Below the pieces are notes generated by a model that was not told the origin of the DNA, made no database searches, and was given only the letters and a program-made list of their open reading frames with translations. From NCBI GenBank assembly GCA_025999115.1, contig BNWW01000031.1, positions 1-26,795 of the forward strand: DNA of 26,795 bases, read 5' to 3'. Shown in pieces: positions 25,199 to 26,795 of this stretch. This stretch comes from Bacteroidia bacterium. Lineage in GTDB: Bacteria; Bacteroidota; Bacteroidia; Bacteroidales; Azobacteroidaceae. Numbering within the stretch: position 1 is the first letter of the stretch; the number at the start of each line of letters is the position of its first letter. A program made the translations under genes and the position numbers.

Positions 25199-25993
25199 AT
25201 GCAAAAAACAACATTCAAAATCGCAGACATGGACTGTCCTTCGGAAGAACGCATTATCCGAATGAAACTGAATGAATTAACGAATATTTATTTCATGGAA
25301 TTTGATATTCCGAACCGGCTGTTGTACGTAGTCCACAATGATACATACGAAGAAATATTTCAACGGCTCGATTCATTAAAATTAAGTGTATCTATTCTTG
25401 AAAGTATTGAAACCGAAAGTATTACAAAACAGGAAAATCCGCACCGAGAACGAAAATTACTTTGGATGGTTCTGATTATTAATATAGGTTTCTTCATTAT
25501 CGAATCAATTACCGGAATCATCTCCAAATCCATGGGATTGATTGCCGACAGTTTGGATATGCTTGCCGACGGCATTGTTTACGGACTTGCACTGATGGCG
25601 GTCGGCGGAACGGTTGCCCGGCAAAAAAATACGGCCAAATTTGCAGCTTATTTTCAATTTTTACTTGCGGGAATTGGTTTTGCAGAAGTTGTCCGACGAT
25701 TTATAGGAATCGAGCAAATGCCCAATTTTACCACCATGATTATCATTTCGCTTTTGGCCTTGGTCGCCAACACCGTTTGCCTTTACCTTTTGAAACAAAA
25801 CAAAAGTAAACAAGCTCATATTCAAGCAAGTATGATTTTCACATCCAACGATATAATTATTAATTGGGGCGTGATTACGGCTGGCATATTGGTCAATTGG
25901 CTACATTCGGGTTATCCCGATTTGATTGTCGGCGCGATTGTATTTGTTATCGTAACGAAAGAGGCTTACAAGATTTTGCAGTTGTCGAAATAA
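25199..25993 (+). CDS. CDF-like cation transporter with N-terminal HMA domain
   Basis: A 264-residue membrane protein. Residues 1-70 are a ferredoxin-like heavy-metal-associated domain in which the usual CxxC is reduced to a single cysteine (IADMDCPSEERIIRMKL). Residues about 88-260 hold about six transmembrane helices of the cation diffusion facilitator type. The helix-2 metal site appears as D-x-x-x-D in LIADSLDMLADGIVYG. The matching helix-5 site is changed (SMIFTSNDIIINWGV), so the zinc site is not canonical. No cytoplasmic C-terminal domain follows. The start at 25199 is chosen over an ATG at 25178 that lies inside the -7 box. CDF proteins usually export Zn, Fe, Co or Mn by proton antiport; substrate here is unknown. 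Its end overlaps the convergent hydrolase gene by 47 bp. Confidence 0.88.
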   Translation: MQKTTFKIADMDCPSEERIIRMKLNELTNIYFMEFDIPNRLLYVVHNDTYEEIFQRLDSLKLSVSILESIETESITKQENPHRERKLLWMVLIINIGFFIIESITGIISKSMGLIADSLDMLADGIVYGLALMAVGGTVARQKNTAKFAAYFQFLLAGIGFAEVVRRFIGIEQMPNFTTMIIISLLALVANTVCLYLLKQNKSKQAHIQASMIFTSNDIIINWGVITAGILVNWLHSGYPDLIVGAIVFVIVTKEAYKILQLSK

Positions 25994-26720
25994 ATTTCAC
26001 AATAGCCGGCGCCAATTCTTCCGCCAAAGGCAATTCGGGATTGGTATAAGCGGCAACTTGCGCGATTTGCTCTGTCGATTCGCATTTTTTCAAGACATGA
26101 TTCATTGATTCAATCATGATTTTTTCGGCTTTCGGATTCGCCGCAGCCAACGAATCGGCATGATGCACGGCCACTTGTATATCGCTCGTTCCTTGAATTA
26201 TCAAAATGGGAATATTCAATTTTTTGATTTCTGTTTGCGGATTGTATTTCATCCAAGAAATCATATAAGGTTGCACGCTCGGACGAAACAGACTGTAAAG
26301 CATTGGCGACACATCATCCACCGTTTGGCCTTGTTTCAATTGTTCCAAAACCGGAAAAACCATGTCTTTCACTTGTTGCGGCTGTGATGCAAGTTGTTCG
26401 CGGAGAATTTCATCGGCTGCTACCGCCACGCCGGCAATGGAAATATAAGCATCGACTTTATCGTTATTTTTCGAAGCAATCATGCCGATTAACGAACCTT
26501 CGCTGTGTCCAATAATCGTAATCGACGAAAAACGTTTGCCGGCCGATAATAAATCAATCCATGCTTTCACGTCTTCCACATAGGTTTCAAAGCGCAAATC
26601 GTCTTCTTTGGCGGCGGCTTTGCTTTCGCCGACGGCGCGTTTATCGAAACGGAGCGAGGCGATTTGGTGGATCAGCAGCAAAACCATGTGTTTGTGCGAA
26701 AAGGCGCATAGCGCCAACAT
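25947..26720 (-). CDS. Alpha/beta hydrolase, N-terminal part missing or interrupted by repeat
   Basis: A serine hydrolase of the Bacteroidota alpha/beta family. Visible parts are IASLRFDKRAVGES (strand and loop after the oxyanion region), the nucleophile elbow GHSEGSLIG, SLFRPSVQPYMISWM, the acid loop LIIQGTSDIQV and the histidine segment SMNHVLKK. The start of the fold, with the usual GSGP..RDGN oxyanion motif and any signal peptide, is absent. The first possible ATG is at 26720, but the frame has no stop from there to the window end at 26795. The N-terminal residues MLALCAFSHKH come from palindromic repeat DNA. Either the repeat truncated the gene, or it is inserted in frame and the real start lies outside the window. 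Substrate is unknown; relatives are annotated as esterases or dienelactone-hydrolase-like. It overlaps the transporter gene tail to tail by 47 bp. Confidence 0.8.
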   Translation of the reverse strand: MLALCAFSHKHMVLLLIHQIASLRFDKRAVGESKAAAKEDDLRFETYVEDVKAWIDLLSAGKRFSSITIIGHSEGSLIGMIASKNNDKVDAYISIAGVAVAADEILREQLASQPQQVKDMVFPVLEQLKQGQTVDDVSPMLYSLFRPSVQPYMISWMKYNPQTEIKKLNIPILIIQGTSDIQVAVHHADSLAAANPKAEKIMIESMNHVLKKCESTEQIAQVAAYTNPELPLAEELAPAIVKFISTTAKSCKPLSLR

Positions 26721-26795
26721 CCTTGTAGCCGTGTGCGTAAGCGCACGGTAATAAGAGCATAAACAAATCCAGAGCTGCGTAGCTGCGACATATTT
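26703..26795. repeat. Palindromic (REP/MITE-like) repeat unit, continues past window
   Basis: Three short hairpins stand in a row. The first is GGCGC-ATA-GCGCC at 26703-26715. The second is CCGTGTGC-GTAA-GCGCACGG at 26729-26748 with a GNRA-type loop and one G-T pair. The third is AGCT-GCGT-AGCT at 26773-26784, where AGCTGCG also occurs twice as a direct repeat. There is no transposase and no other copy in this window. The style is that of dispersed palindromic elements. The right boundary is not visible and the left boundary is uncertain by about 20 bases. Confidence 0.6.

Overview
The window looks like chromosomal DNA of an anaerobic Bacteroidota, most likely order Bacteroidales. The evidence is a type IX secretion (T9SS) C-terminal sorting domain, a hybrid two-component regulator of the Bacteroides type, a eukaryote-like GlgB, GH92 alpha-mannosidase and sialate esterase genes, promoters of the form TTTG/ATTG-N20-TAnnTTTG, and almost no Shine-Dalgarno sequences. 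The genus cannot be named from sequence alone. Coding density is very high; no gene-free stretch exceeds 300 bases.

Region 1 (1-6302, minus strand): a canonical promoter at 6271-6302 starts a transcript that begins with a tRNA-like but non-canonical RNA (6191-6263). It then runs into three tightly coupled genes: a TPR protein with a Tat-like signal, a 166-residue T9SS-sorted protein, and a very large lamin-tail/SpvB/FG-GAP/Rhs protein that leaves the window at base 1. Both gene junctions are ATGA stop/start overlaps. This is the strongest candidate for an under-described system: an Rhs/SpvB surface or toxin-type protein made together with its own small T9SS-borne partner.

Region 2 (6326-13711, minus strand): rlmN with a PpiD-like periplasmic chaperone gene 2 bp upstream of it, then a GH92 alpha-mannosidase lipoprotein and, upstream of that, a sialate O-acetylesterase, forming a small glycan-degradation pair.

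Region 3 (13743-18269, plus strand): a divergent promoter with back-to-back -33 boxes in one palindrome drives the esterase/mannosidase pair one way and glgB the other. Behind glgB lies a short AT-rich ORF that appears to be the in-frame collapsed remnant of a two-gene ATPase/TOPRIM-like module, followed by manA and a TrmH-family RNA methyltransferase.

Region 4 (18266-25166, minus strand): dsbD, mazG and a 1357-residue hybrid two-component sensor/regulator form one operon from a canonical promoter. The regulator has no susC/susD pair nearby. GH92 (mannose release), manA (mannose-6-phosphate to fructose-6-phosphate), glgB (glycogen storage) and the regulator could act in one carbohydrate response, but that is inference.

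Region 5 (25173-26795): an HMA/CDF-type cation transporter on the plus strand, then a convergent alpha/beta hydrolase that lacks its normal N-terminal part. Its reading frame runs upstream without a stop through a hairpin-rich palindromic repeat to the window end. Both window ends therefore lie in repetitive sequence, as expected if this is a contig that broke at repeats.
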